Below the pieces are notes generated by a model, which saw nothing but the letters and a program-made list of their open reading frames with translations, was not told the DNA's origin and ran no database searches. Below are positions 35,336 through 43,577 of a DNA stretch of 64,000 bases, in pieces (position 1 is the stretch's first letter; every line of letters starts with the position of its first letter). The stretch spans positions 17,948-81,947 of the forward strand of contig JANNNX010000048.1 in the NCBI GenBank assembly GCA_031398745.1, read 5' to 3'. Position numbers and translations under genes: made by a program. This DNA comes from JANNNX01 sp031398745 (GTDB lineage: Bacteria; Actinomycetota; Acidimicrobiia; Acidimicrobiales; CADCSY01).

Positions 35336-35596
35336 CTACGACCGGGACGTTCGGGCTGCCTCCGGGTCCCTCGTGGTCCAGCGCTCGCCGCACTCCGGGC
35401 AGTGCTGGTACATGACGCTGTCGACCAGATCGAGGCGGTCGAGGTAGCCGGGCGCGGCGCAGACCGGACACCGGGTCGGCCGACCCCAGGGTCCGCTGGC
35501 GGCGTCGAGTTGCTCGTCGACGTGCGCCAGCCGCTGCCGAAGATCGATCACTGCCTCCGCCGGTGCCGACCGGGGGCGCCGTCTGAACAGGCCCAT
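35336..35596 (-). CDS. Small zinc-ribbon protein, function unknown
   Basis: An 86-aa protein with a basic N-terminus (MGLFRRRPRS), a short predicted helix (about 15-33) and a C-terminal zinc ribbon formed by Cys43, Cys46, Cys66 and Cys69. ATG 35596 has a strong GGGAGGTGGG site just upstream on the minus strand; a longer frame back to 35872 overlaps the divergent Nudix gene and is rejected. It is divergent from the Nudix gene and co-directional with the TetR gene 60 nt downstream. The partner or nucleic-acid target is unknown. Confidence 0.8.
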   Translation of the reverse strand: MGLFRRRPRSAPAEAVIDLRQRLAHVDEQLDAASGPWGRPTRCPVCAAPGYLDRLDLVDSVMYQHCPECGERWTTRDPEAARTSRS

Positions 35597-35679
35597 CTGG
35601 CCCACCTCCCTCTCCTGGTACCACCGCTGGCCTCCACAGTAGCCACTCTGCGTGGGGGAATGCCACAGGTAGTGGTCGT

Positions 35680-36372
35680 ATGACGGACCACCTCGACCGG
35701 CCACCGATCCCTCGGCCGCTGGAGGCACGCCCCGGAACTCGCCCGGTGTGGGCCGGTACGGCCAACCCGGCCGTCGACCTCGCCTTGGTCCGTGCCCGAC
35801 TGTCCGGGGCGGACCCGTTCGGCGAGCCCGACGGCATCGTCCCGCCCGAGTTCGCCGACGACTTGGCCGCACCCGGTGCGCTGTCCTCGGCGGTGTTGGT
35901 GCCGTTGTTCGAGGAGGACGGGCGGCTCCGGGTCATCCTCACCCGCCGGGCCGCCCACCTCCGCACCCACTCGGGCCAGGTCTCCTTCCCGGGCGGGAGT
36001 CGCGACCCCGGCGAGACCCTCGAGCGCACCGCGTTGCGGGAGGCCGAGGAGGAGATCGGGCTCCGGCCCGATCTGGTGGAGGTGGTGGCCCGGATGACCC
36101 CGATCGCGTCGCCGGCCCGGGCCGGCCTGGTGGTGCCGGTGGTCGGGCTGATGGCCGAGCGACCGGTCGGGCTCGTCCCCAACCTCGACGAGGTGGCCCG
36201 GGTCTTCGATGTCGGTCTGATCGATCGGGCCGACGACGCGGTGTACCGCGAGGAGGTCTGGACCCGGGACGGGGTCGAATGGCCGGTCGCGTTCTTCGAG
36301 GTCGACGGGGAGACGGTGTGGGGCCTGACCGCCCGGGTCCTCACCCGTCTGTTGGGAGCGTTGCTCCACTAG
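35680..36372 (+). CDS. Nudix hydrolase, CoA pyrophosphatase type
   Basis: A 230-aa Nudix hydrolase. The sequence ILTRRAAHLRTHSGQVSFPGG is the family signature that precedes the Nudix box in CoA/acyl-CoA pyrophosphatases, and the box itself follows (GETLERTALREAEEEIGL). It probably cleaves CoA to 3',5'-ADP and phosphopantetheine. ATG 35680 is used. It is divergent from the zinc-ribbon gene and is followed by guaB3 after about 90 nt. Confidence 0.9.
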   Translation: MTDHLDRPPIPRPLEARPGTRPVWAGTANPAVDLALVRARLSGADPFGEPDGIVPPEFADDLAAPGALSSAVLVPLFEEDGRLRVILTRRAAHLRTHSGQVSFPGGSRDPGETLERTALREAEEEIGLRPDLVEVVARMTPIASPARAGLVVPVVGLMAERPVGLVPNLDEVARVFDVGLIDRADDAVYREEVWTRDGVEWPVAFFEVDGETVWGLTARVLTRLLGALLH

Positions 36373-36461
36373 GCTCGCCCCTTCCACCGGGCGGAGTCGG
36401 ACGACGCGTGTCGACGACCTGCCGGCGGTGCCGGGACGTAGTGCAGGAAGGGGCGACAGCC

Positions 36462-37625
36462 GTGGCCGAGGTCGAGATCGGGATCGGGAAGTCGGGTCGG
36501 AAGGCCTACGGGTTCGACGACATCGCCATCGTGCCCAGCCGCCGCACCCGCGATCCCGAGGACGTCGACATCTCCTGGGAGATCGACGCCTTCCGCTTCG
36601 AGCTCCCGGTGCTGGGTTCGGCCATGGACGGGGTCGTCAGCCCGGCCACCGCCATCGAGATCGGCCGCCTCGGCGGGGCCGGGGTGCTCAACCTCGAGGG
36701 TCTGTGGACCCGTTACGAGGACCCCGAGCCGTACTTCGAGGAGATCGCCAACCTGCCGGCCGAGAAGGCCACCCAGCGGATGCAGGAGATCTACGCCGAG
36801 CCGATCCAGCTCGACCTGGTCGGGGAGCGGGTCCGCCAGGTCCGGGCCGCGGGCGTGGTCTCGGTGGCCGCCGTGACCCCCCAGCGGGCCGAGGAGTTCC
36901 TGCCCCAGCTGTTGGCGGCCGAGCTCGACCTGCTGGTCATCCAGGGCACGGTGGTGTCGGCCGAGCACGTGTCCAAGACCCGTGAGCCGCTCAACCTGAA
37001 GCGCTTCGTGCGGGAGCTGGAGATCCCGGTCCTGGTGGGCGGCTGCGCCAGCTACCAGGCAGCCCTCCACCTGATGCGGACCGGCGCGGCCGGCATCCTG
37101 GTCGGTGTCGGACCGGGCAACGCCTGCACCAGCCGGGGCGTCCTCGGCATCGGGGTGCCCCAGGCCACCGCCATCGCCGATGCCCGCGGGGCCCGCATGC
37201 GCCACCTCGACGAGACCGGGGTGTACTGCCACGTCATCGCCGACGGCGGCATGTCGACCGGCGGCGACGTGGCCAAGGCGATCGCCTGCGGGGCCGACGC
37301 GGTGATGATGGGCTCGCCGCTGGCTGCGGCCTACGAGGCACCCGGGCGGGGCTACCACTGGGGCATGGCCACCTTCCACGCCACGCTGCCCCGCGGCGCT
37401 CGGGTGAAGACCTCGACCCGCGGCAGCCTCGAGGAGATCCTGGTGGGCCCGGCGCACGAGAACGACGGTCGCCTGAACCTCTTCGGCGCGCTCCGCACGT
37501 CGATGGCGACCTGCGGCTACGACTCGGTCAAGGACTTCCAGAAGGCCGAGGTCATGGTCGCCCCCGCGCTGCTGACCGAGGGCAAGGCCCTCCAGCGGTC
37601 GCAGGGCGTCGGTATGGGTCGCTGA
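36462..37625 (+). CDS. guaB3: GuaB3-family IMP dehydrogenase-related protein
   Basis: A 387-aa (beta/alpha)8-barrel protein of the IMPDH/GMP reductase superfamily. The opening IGIGKSGRKAYGFDDIAIVPSRRTR and SAMDGVVSPATAIEIGRLGG match the actinobacterial GuaB3 group, and it lacks the CBS domains of true GuaB. The catalytic-loop Cys222 is present in NACTSRGVLGIGVPQ. GTG 36462 has AGGAAGGGG 8 nt upstream; GTG 36441 is also in frame. Neighbouring guaA supports a role in GMP metabolism, although GuaB3 activity is less certain than that of GuaB. Confidence 0.9.
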   Translation: MAEVEIGIGKSGRKAYGFDDIAIVPSRRTRDPEDVDISWEIDAFRFELPVLGSAMDGVVSPATAIEIGRLGGAGVLNLEGLWTRYEDPEPYFEEIANLPAEKATQRMQEIYAEPIQLDLVGERVRQVRAAGVVSVAAVTPQRAEEFLPQLLAAELDLLVIQGTVVSAEHVSKTREPLNLKRFVRELEIPVLVGGCASYQAALHLMRTGAAGILVGVGPGNACTSRGVLGIGVPQATAIADARGARMRHLDETGVYCHVIADGGMSTGGDVAKAIACGADAVMMGSPLAAAYEAPGRGYHWGMATFHATLPRGARVKTSTRGSLEEILVGPAHENDGRLNLFGALRTSMATCGYDSVKDFQKAEVMVAPALLTEGKALQRSQGVGMGR

Positions 37626-37666
37626 GCACCCCTACCGGCCGACGAGCGACGAGCGCAGCTGCTCCC

Positions 37667-39226
37667 GTGGCCGTCGGCGCCGACCAGCACTCGGCCTACG
37701 ACACCGTCCTGGTGGTCGACTTCGGGGCCCAGTACGCCCAGCTGATCGCCCGGCGGGTGCGCGAGGCCCACGTCTACTCCGAGATCGTCCCCCACACCAT
37801 CACCGCGGCGGAGATCGCGGCCCGCCGTCCGGCCGGGGTGATCTTCTCCGGGGGCCCGAGCTCGGTCCACGTCGAGGGGGCGCCCCGGGTCGACCACGGC
37901 GTCTACGACCTCGGGGTGCCGGTGCTGGGCATCTGCTACGGGGCCCAGCTGGTGGCCCAGCAGCTGGGCGGCGAGGTGGCCCGGACCGGGCGGGGCGAGT
38001 ACGGCCGCACCATGCTCGAGGTGTTCGACCCGTCGCTCCTGCTGGGCGCCGCCCCCCGGGCCGAACAACCGGTGTGGATGAGCCACTTCGACTCGATCAC
38101 CCGGGTGCCCGAGGGGTTTGTGGCTTCGGCCCGCACCCCCGAGGCCCCGGTGGCGGTGCTCGAATCGGTCGAGCGGCAGATCTATGGGGTCCAGTTCCAC
38201 CCCGAAGTGGTCCACACCCCCGAGGGCCAGGCCATGCTCGAGCGCTTCCTGTTCGACGCCTGCCGCGCCCGCCCGACCTGGACCATGGCCTCGATCATCG
38301 AGTCCTCCATCGAGGCCATCCAGGCCCAGGTGGGGGGCAAGCGGGTGATCTGCGGGCTCTCGGGTGGCGTCGACTCGGCGGTGGCCGCGGCCCTCGTCCA
38401 TCGGGCCGTGGGTGACCAGCTCACCTGCGTCTACGTCGACACCGGGCTCATGCGCGAGGGCGAGAGCGACCAGGTGGTCGAGACGTTCCAGCGTCATCAG
38501 GGCATCGAGCTGCTCCACGTCGATGCCGGGGCTCGCTTCCTGGCCGCCCTCGAGGGGATCACCGACCCCGAGGAGAAGCGCAAGACGATCGGCGCCCGCT
38601 TCATCCGGGAGTTCGAGGAGGCGGCCCGCTCGATCGGCGACGCCGGCTACCTGGTGCAGGGCACGCTCTACCCCGACGTCATCGAGTCGGGCACGGCCGA
38701 CGCGGCCAAGATCAAGTCGCACCACAACGTGGGGGGGCTGCCCGCCGACCTCGGCTTCGAGCTGGTCGAGCCGCTGCGCAGCCTGTTCAAGGACGAGGTC
38801 CGCCAGGTCGGCCAGCAGCTCGGCCTGCCCGACGAGATCGTGTGGCGCCAGCCGTTCCCGGGCCCGGGACTCGCCGTGCGGATCATCGGCGACATCACCA
38901 TCGAGCGGGTCGAGATCGTGCGCGCCGCCGACGCCATCGTGCGGGAGGAGGTGCGGGCCGCCGGCCTCGAGCGCGAGATCTGGCAGGCCTTCGCGGTGCT
39001 GCCGGCGGTGCGCTCGGTGGGGGTGATGGGCGACGAGCGGACCTATGCCTATCCGATCGTGGTCCGGGCCGTGTCCTCCGACGACGCCATGACCGCCGAC
39101 TGGGTGCGCCTGCCCTACGACCTCCTGGAGCGGCTCTCGTCGCGGATCATCAACGAGGTGGCCGGGGTCAACCGGGTGGTCTACGACGTCACGTCGAAAC
39201 CCCCGGGCACCATCGAGTGGGAGTGA
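37667..39226 (+). CDS. guaA: GMP synthase (glutamine-hydrolysing)
   Basis: GMP synthase (519 aa), converting XMP to GMP. The N-terminal class I glutamine amidotransferase has Cys90 in LGICYGAQ and the HPE triad part in VQFHPEVVHT. The ATP pyrophosphatase domain has the PP-loop GLSGGVDSAVAA, and the C-terminal dimerisation domain ends with KPPGTIEWE. GTG 37667 is used. It sits just downstream of guaB3. Confidence 0.96.
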   Translation: MAVGADQHSAYDTVLVVDFGAQYAQLIARRVREAHVYSEIVPHTITAAEIAARRPAGVIFSGGPSSVHVEGAPRVDHGVYDLGVPVLGICYGAQLVAQQLGGEVARTGRGEYGRTMLEVFDPSLLLGAAPRAEQPVWMSHFDSITRVPEGFVASARTPEAPVAVLESVERQIYGVQFHPEVVHTPEGQAMLERFLFDACRARPTWTMASIIESSIEAIQAQVGGKRVICGLSGGVDSAVAAALVHRAVGDQLTCVYVDTGLMREGESDQVVETFQRHQGIELLHVDAGARFLAALEGITDPEEKRKTIGARFIREFEEAARSIGDAGYLVQGTLYPDVIESGTADAAKIKSHHNVGGLPADLGFELVEPLRSLFKDEVRQVGQQLGLPDEIVWRQPFPGPGLAVRIIGDITIERVEIVRAADAIVREEVRAAGLEREIWQAFAVLPAVRSVGVMGDERTYAYPIVVRAVSSDDAMTADWVRLPYDLLERLSSRIINEVAGVNRVVYDVTSKPPGTIEWE

Positions 39227-39256
39227 CCGGCGCCACCGGGGCCACGTTCGCCGACG

Positions 39257-40294
39257 GTGGTTGAGCGGCTGGTCGACCGTCGGCCGTCGCTCGGCATCGA
39301 AGAGCTGCTGGCCCGCTTCGTCCCGCCGGCTCGCTTCGCCGGGGTGCGCTTCTCGACCTACCGGCCCGACGACGGCCATCCCTCGCAGGCCGCGGCCCTG
39401 GCGGCGATGACCGCCTTCGCGTCGTCCATCGGCGCCGAGGTGACCCCGAGCGGAGGGTGGTTCGCCCGCCGTCGGGTTCGATCGGCCAGCGGGGCCGGCG
39501 ATCGACCGGCCCGTTACCTCGACGGGGGGTTCGGGGTGGGCAAGACCCACCTGCTCGCCGCTACCTGGCACGCGGTGGCTGCCCGCCAGGTCCCGGCCGC
39601 CTACCTCAGCTTCGGGGAGCTGACGGCGTCGGTTGGGTTCCTCGGCATGGCCCGGGCCGTCGACGCCTTCTCGTCCTACCGCCTGGTGTGTATCGACGAG
39701 TTCGAGCTCGACGACGTGGCCAACACTTTGATGCTGGTGACGTTCCTGCGGGGAGCCATCGGCGCCGGTGTCCGGGTCGCGGCCACCTCCAACACCCTCC
39801 CCGACCGCCTGGGCGAGGGTCGGTTCAGCGCTGAGGACTTCTCCCGGGAGATCTCGGCCATCGGTGCCCACTTCGATCTGGTCCGCCTCGACGGGCCCGA
39901 CTACCGCCACCGGGGCGACCCCGGTCCGCAGCCCGCGGGGGACGACGCCCGGTTGGCGGCACTCGCGGCCGGCCCCGGGTCGATCAGCCTCGATGACCTC
40001 GACCCACTGCTGGCCCACCTTCGCCGGGTGCACCCGGTGCAGCTCGGGGCGCTGATCGACGGACTGGACGGGGTCTGCCTGCGTGGCTTGCACCCGATCG
40101 CCGACCAGGCCGACGCGCTGCTGCTGGTCCAGCTGATCGACGCCCTCTACGACGCCGGGCTGGTGGTGGCGGTGTCGGGCTGCCCGATCGGCGAGCTGTT
40201 CGACGCCAGCTACCGCTCCGGCGGCTACCGCAAGAAGTACGGGCGAGCGGAGTCGCGTCTGGCCGCGCTGGTGGCCGAGTCCTCCGCGTCCTAG
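39257..40294 (+). CDS. zapE: ZapE/AFG1-family ATPase
   Basis: A 345-aa AAA-type ATPase related to E. coli ZapE, which associates with the Z-ring under stress. Walker A DGGFGVGKTHLL is near residue 95 and Walker B CIDEFELDD near 140; ATSNTLPDRLGEGRF is the sensor-1 region typical of the family. GTG 39257 is used. Its stop overlaps by 3 nt the stop of a small ORF on the opposite strand. A role in division is inferred from the family only. Confidence 0.92.
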   Translation: MVERLVDRRPSLGIEELLARFVPPARFAGVRFSTYRPDDGHPSQAAALAAMTAFASSIGAEVTPSGGWFARRRVRSASGAGDRPARYLDGGFGVGKTHLLAATWHAVAARQVPAAYLSFGELTASVGFLGMARAVDAFSSYRLVCIDEFELDDVANTLMLVTFLRGAIGAGVRVAATSNTLPDRLGEGRFSAEDFSREISAIGAHFDLVRLDGPDYRHRGDPGPQPAGDDARLAALAAGPGSISLDDLDPLLAHLRRVHPVQLGALIDGLDGVCLRGLHPIADQADALLLVQLIDALYDAGLVVAVSGCPIGELFDASYRSGGYRKKYGRAESRLAALVAESSAS

Positions 40295-40449
40295 TGGCCG
40301 AGGCCGACCAGCACCCGCGTGCCCTGGGGATGGAGCAGGGCCAGGGTCGGAGGTCGGTAGGTCCGCTTGGTGCGCCGCCGGCCCCACTCCAGGTCGAGGT
40401 CGTCGAGCGGGTCCACGACGAGCGAGGTGGCGTCAGGCGTCGATGGCAT
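40291..40449 (-). CDS. 52-residue ORF overlapping the PqqD-like gene (possible peptide precursor)
   Basis: A 52-codon ORF on the minus strand. It starts with MPSTPDATSLVVDPLDDLDL, has a basic middle (RRRTKR) and ends in a Pro/Leu/Gly-rich segment finishing VLVGLGH. The ATG at 40449 is inside the end of the upstream PqqD-like gene (17-nt overlap) and has AGGGAG 5 nt upstream. About 90 percent of its codons end in G or C, as in its neighbours, which supports real coding. It matches no known family. Because PqqD-like proteins bind leader peptides of ribosomally made natural products, it could be such a precursor, but no modifying enzyme is adjacent, so this is speculative. Confidence 0.55.
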   Translation of the reverse strand: MPSTPDATSLVVDPLDDLDLEWGRRRTKRTYRPPTLALLHPQGTRVLVGLGH

Positions 40450-40735
40450 TGAGGCTCCCTTCGACGGTGACGAGGCCGAGCGCCTCGAGCTGGTGGACGA
40501 GGTCGAGCAGGTCGTCGATCACCCGGCCGGGATCGACGTCGTAGTCGTCGAGCAGGATGCCGACCGCGGCGCGGAGGCAGCTCGACCCCAGCACCGCCTG
40601 CCACATGCGGCCGGCGACGTCGTCGAGCACGACCCGGACGTCGGTGTCGCCATCGGCCAGCACGGTGTCGAGCCCGATGTGGTCGACGGCCAGCCGCGGT
40701 GCCGGCACCAAGCGGTCATCGAGTGTCGCCACCAT
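40433..40735 (-). CDS. PqqD-family protein (peptide-chaperone fold)
   Basis: A 100-aa protein resembling PqqD. It has VVLDDVAGRMW, equivalent to the family LNETAARIW, and DDYDVDPGRVIDDLLDLVHQ followed by LEALGLV, the C-terminal helical part. PqqD proteins bind the leader peptide of a precursor and present it to a modifying enzyme; stand-alone homologs of unknown role also exist in actinobacteria. ATG 40735 has AGGAGGGG about 3 nt upstream. It is divergent from an ABC transporter operon and convergent with zapE, and it overlaps the small ORF downstream. Confidence 0.75.
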   Translation of the reverse strand: MVATLDDRLVPAPRLAVDHIGLDTVLADGDTDVRVVLDDVAGRMWQAVLGSSCLRAAVGILLDDYDVDPGRVIDDLLDLVHQLEALGLVTVEGSLNAIDA

Positions 40736-40834
40736 CCGCCCCTCCTGCTCAAAACGGTCAGTCCCTCACTCACCGTGAGATTCAGGACGGTAGAGGTCGG
40801 AGAGGAGGCGTGTCCAGAGATGCCATCCGGCTGT

Positions 40835-40846
40835 CACAATGCCGCG
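40835..40846 (+). promoter_or_regulatory. Weak leaderless -10 element before the ABC operon
   Basis: CACAAT at 40835-40840 followed by 6 nt and ATG 40847. It keeps the conserved A2 and T6 of a -10 box but not T1, so support is weaker than for the other leaderless genes. Confidence 0.35.
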
Positions 40847-41761
40847 ATGGCCGGCGACTTCCTACGGATCGAGCGGCTCACCAAGCGCTACGGCCCGACG
40901 GTCGCTCTCGACGACCTCAGCGCAAGTTTGCAGCCCGGCCTCATCGGCCTGGTGGGGGCGAACGGCGCGGGCAAGACGACCCTGTTCCGCCTGCTGCTCG
41001 GGCTGACCAAGGCCACCTCGGGCCACGTCGAGATCGACGGCACCGACGTGGCCCTCGATCCGATCGCGGTGCGCCGCCGGCTGGGCTACATGCCCGAGCA
41101 CGACTGCCTCCCCCTCGACCAGTCGGCCGCCGACGTGGTGTCGACCTTCGCCGAGCTGGGCGGACTCCCGGCACGAGTCGCACGCCAGCGGGCGTCCGAC
41201 GTGCTCGACCTGGTGGGCCTGGACGAGGCCCGGTTCCGGGCCATCGGCACCTTCTCCACCGGCATGCGTCAGCGGGCCAAGCTGGCCCAGGCGATCGTGG
41301 GCGACCCCGTCCTGGTCCTGCTGGATGAGCCCACCGCCGGCCTCGACCCCGGCGGCCGGGAGGAGATGCTCGACCTGGTCAGCCGGCTGGCCACCTTCGG
41401 GATCTCGGTGGTGATGTCCACCCACCTGCTCGACGACGTGGCCCGGGTGTGCGACCAGGTGGTGATGATCGACGCCGGCCGGTTGGTGGTCGCCGGCCCC
41501 ACCGCGGCGTTGCTGGCCCGGACCGGGCGGCTGGTCCTCGACGTGGGCCCCGACACCTCGACGCTGATCGCCGCCCTCGGCGCCCGGGGGCTCGGAGCTC
41601 GGGAGGTCGACCACCTGGTGGAGGTGGACGACGACGGTGATGCCACCGTCGACCAGGTCCTCGAGGTCATCGTCGGGCTGTCGCTGCCCCTCTACCGGTT
41701 GGCTTCGGGCGCCAGCTCGCTTGATGACGTTTTTCTGGACCACGCCGCGGCGGCGCGATGA
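40847..41761 (+). CDS. ABC transporter ATP-binding protein (first pair)
   Basis: A 304-aa ABC-2 type ATPase. Walker A GANGAGKTT, Q-loop region LGYMPEHD, the degenerate signature FSTGMRQRAKLAQ and Walker B VLLDEPTAGLD are visible, with a C-terminal regulatory extension. ATG 40847 is chosen; ATG 40820, nine codons upstream and 10 nt after AGGAGG, is an alternative. The end overlaps the permease start by 4 nt. The substrate is unknown; export is inferred from the class. Confidence 0.92.
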   Translation: MAGDFLRIERLTKRYGPTVALDDLSASLQPGLIGLVGANGAGKTTLFRLLLGLTKATSGHVEIDGTDVALDPIAVRRRLGYMPEHDCLPLDQSAADVVSTFAELGGLPARVARQRASDVLDLVGLDEARFRAIGTFSTGMRQRAKLAQAIVGDPVLVLLDEPTAGLDPGGREEMLDLVSRLATFGISVVMSTHLLDDVARVCDQVVMIDAGRLVVAGPTAALLARTGRLVLDVGPDTSTLIAALGARGLGAREVDHLVEVDDDGDATVDQVLEVIVGLSLPLYRLASGASSLDDVFLDHAAAAR

Positions 41762-42642
41762 GCACCACCGGGGCCGTCTACGACCGCAGCTACCGGCCCT
41801 ACGAGGGCCCTCGAGGCGGCCGTCGGGAGGCCATCGGGGCCCTGACCCGGGCCACTATCCGCCGTGCCCTCGGGCTGCGGCGCTCGTGGCGCCAGAAGGT
41901 GGCGCCCTTTGTCCTGCTCGGTATCGCCACCGTCCCGGCGGTGGTCGCGGTTGGCATCGGCTACGTCACCCGCAACCTCCCCAACGTCGATCGCATCGCC
42001 ATCATCGGCTACCGCGACTACGTCGGCGTCTCCTCCGCGCTCTTGGTCTTCGTGGCCATCACTGCCCCCGATGCACTCTGCCCCGACCGCCGCCAGCGGG
42101 TCCTACCCCTGATCTTCGCCCGCCCTCTGACCGGCATCGACTACGTGCTGGCCAAGGTCGGAGCCCTGACCGCCATCGTCTTTGCCTTCTCGTTCCTGCC
42201 CCAGGTCGTGCTCTACGTCGGGAACCTCTTCGTCAGCGACGATGCCCTGGGCTACCTCACCGGGCACCTCGACGTGCTGTGGAAGGTGCCCGCCGCGGTC
42301 ACCCTGCTGGCGGTCTTCTACGCCGTGCTCAGCCTGTCGATCGCGTCGCTGTCGTCGCGCCGCATCGTCGCCGGGGCCAGCATCATCGGCGTCATCCTGG
42401 TCACCTCGGTGGTCTCGGGGGTCCTGGTGGGTGGGTCCGACGACGGATCGCCGGCCGCCCTGCTCAACGTGTTGGCCCTGCCCCTCGAGCTGCGCGACCT
42501 GGTGTTCCTCGGCCGCATCGCCCGCGAGTCGGGGCTGTCGGGTGTGGAGGGGGGCGGCGCCCTGGCCGTGGCCAGCTACGCCGCCGTGCTGGCCGCCGGC
42601 AGCGGCGTGCTGGCCTGGCGCTACCGGTGGGCGGAGCGGTGA
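41758..42642 (+). CDS. ABC-2 type permease (first pair)
   Basis: A 294-aa membrane protein with about six hydrophobic segments from residue 50 to the C-terminus (VAPFVLLGIATVPAVVAVGI is the first). The N-terminal YDRSYRPYEGPRGG motif recurs in actinobacterial permeases of this type. ATG 41758 overlaps the ATPase stop, and its stop overlaps the next GTG, so the four genes 40847-44326 are translationally coupled. Confidence 0.88.
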   Translation: MSTTGAVYDRSYRPYEGPRGGRREAIGALTRATIRRALGLRRSWRQKVAPFVLLGIATVPAVVAVGIGYVTRNLPNVDRIAIIGYRDYVGVSSALLVFVAITAPDALCPDRRQRVLPLIFARPLTGIDYVLAKVGALTAIVFAFSFLPQVVLYVGNLFVSDDALGYLTGHLDVLWKVPAAVTLLAVFYAVLSLSIASLSSRRIVAGASIIGVILVTSVVSGVLVGGSDDGSPAALLNVLALPLELRDLVFLGRIARESGLSGVEGGGALAVASYAAVLAAGSGVLAWRYRWAER

Positions 42643-43577
42643 GCCCGCCGCTCGACCCGGCCTTCGTCGACCAGCCCACGGTCGTGGTCCAGGACGTGTC
42701 GGTCTGGTTCGGCCAGGTCGTCGCCCTGTCGGGGTTGTCGTGCTCGTTCGGGGCCGGGGTGACCGGGCTGCTGGGTCCCAACGGGGCCGGCAAGACCACC
42801 CTGCTGCGGGCCATCACCGGCATGGTCGACCCCAACCAAGGGTCGGTGCGGGTGGTCGGCCTCGACCCCCGGGCCGACCGGTCCACCTTCTCCCGCCTCG
42901 CCCTGGTCCCGGAGGACGAGGCCGTCCCGCCGAGCATCACCGCCCGCCAGCTGGTCGCCTACGTGGCCGCCCTGCACCGGGTGCGCGACCCCGCGGCGGT
43001 CGACCGGGTCCTCGACACCGTCGGCCTGCTCGACGTGGCCGACCGCCGGGTCGACCGCTTCTCCAAGGGCATGCGCCAGCGGGTGAAGGTGGCCAGCGCC
43101 CTGGTCAAGGACCCGTCGGTGCTGGTGCTCGACGAGCCCCTCAACGGCGCCGACCCGGTGCAACGGGCCCAGCTCATCGAGCTGTTCCGAAGCCTCGGCG
43201 ACGAGGGCCGCACCGTCATCGTCAGTTCGCACATCCTGGCCGAGGTCGAGCGGCTGGCCGACCGGATCGTGGTCGTCACCCGAGGTCGACTGGCCGCCGC
43301 CGGCAACCAGCGGGCCATCCGCGAGGCCATGGACGATCGCCCCCGTCACGTGCTGGTGCGAGCCGACCGCCACCGAGACCTGGCCGCGGCCCTGGTCGGG
43401 TTGGAGGCCACCGACGGGGTCACCATCGAGGACGACCAGCTCCTGGTCTCCACCCGGAGGACCGGCGACCTGGCGGTGGCCCTGCCCCGGGTCGCTCGTC
43501 ATCTCTCGATCCGGCTGCACGAGGTCCGGCCCCTCGACGACTCGCTCGAGGGCCTGTTCCGGGAGCTGGTCCGATGA
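42639..43577 (+). CDS. ABC transporter ATP-binding protein (second pair)
   Basis: A 312-aa ABC-2 type ATPase with GPNGAGKTT, the signature FSKGMRQRVKVA, Walker B VLVLDEPLNGADP and the SSHILAEVERLAD H-loop region. GTG 42639 overlaps the preceding permease stop by 4 nt; the frame is open well upstream as a shadow. It resembles the first ATPase but is clearly distinct, so the operon holds two ATPases and two permeases that may form one heteromeric exporter or two. Confidence 0.92.
   Translation: MSPPLDPAFVDQPTVVVQDVSVWFGQVVALSGLSCSFGAGVTGLLGPNGAGKTTLLRAITGMVDPNQGSVRVVGLDPRADRSTFSRLALVPEDEAVPPSITARQLVAYVAALHRVRDPAAVDRVLDTVGLLDVADRRVDRFSKGMRQRVKVASALVKDPSVLVLDEPLNGADPVQRAQLIELFRSLGDEGRTVIVSSHILAEVERLADRIVVVTRGRLAAAGNQRAIREAMDDRPRHVLVRADRHRDLAAALVGLEATDGVTIEDDQLLVSTRRTGDLAVALPRVARHLSIRLHEVRPLDDSLEGLFRELVR

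Noticed and set aside
37517..40387. 956-codon minus-strand frame opposite guaA and zapE
   Set aside because: Shadow of identified genes with biased composition only.
40820..40846. Upstream ATG 40820 as the start of the first ABC ATPase
   Set aside because: Possible because AGGAGG lies 10 nt upstream, but the nine extra residues do not look like the family; 40847 is preferred and the doubt is recorded.
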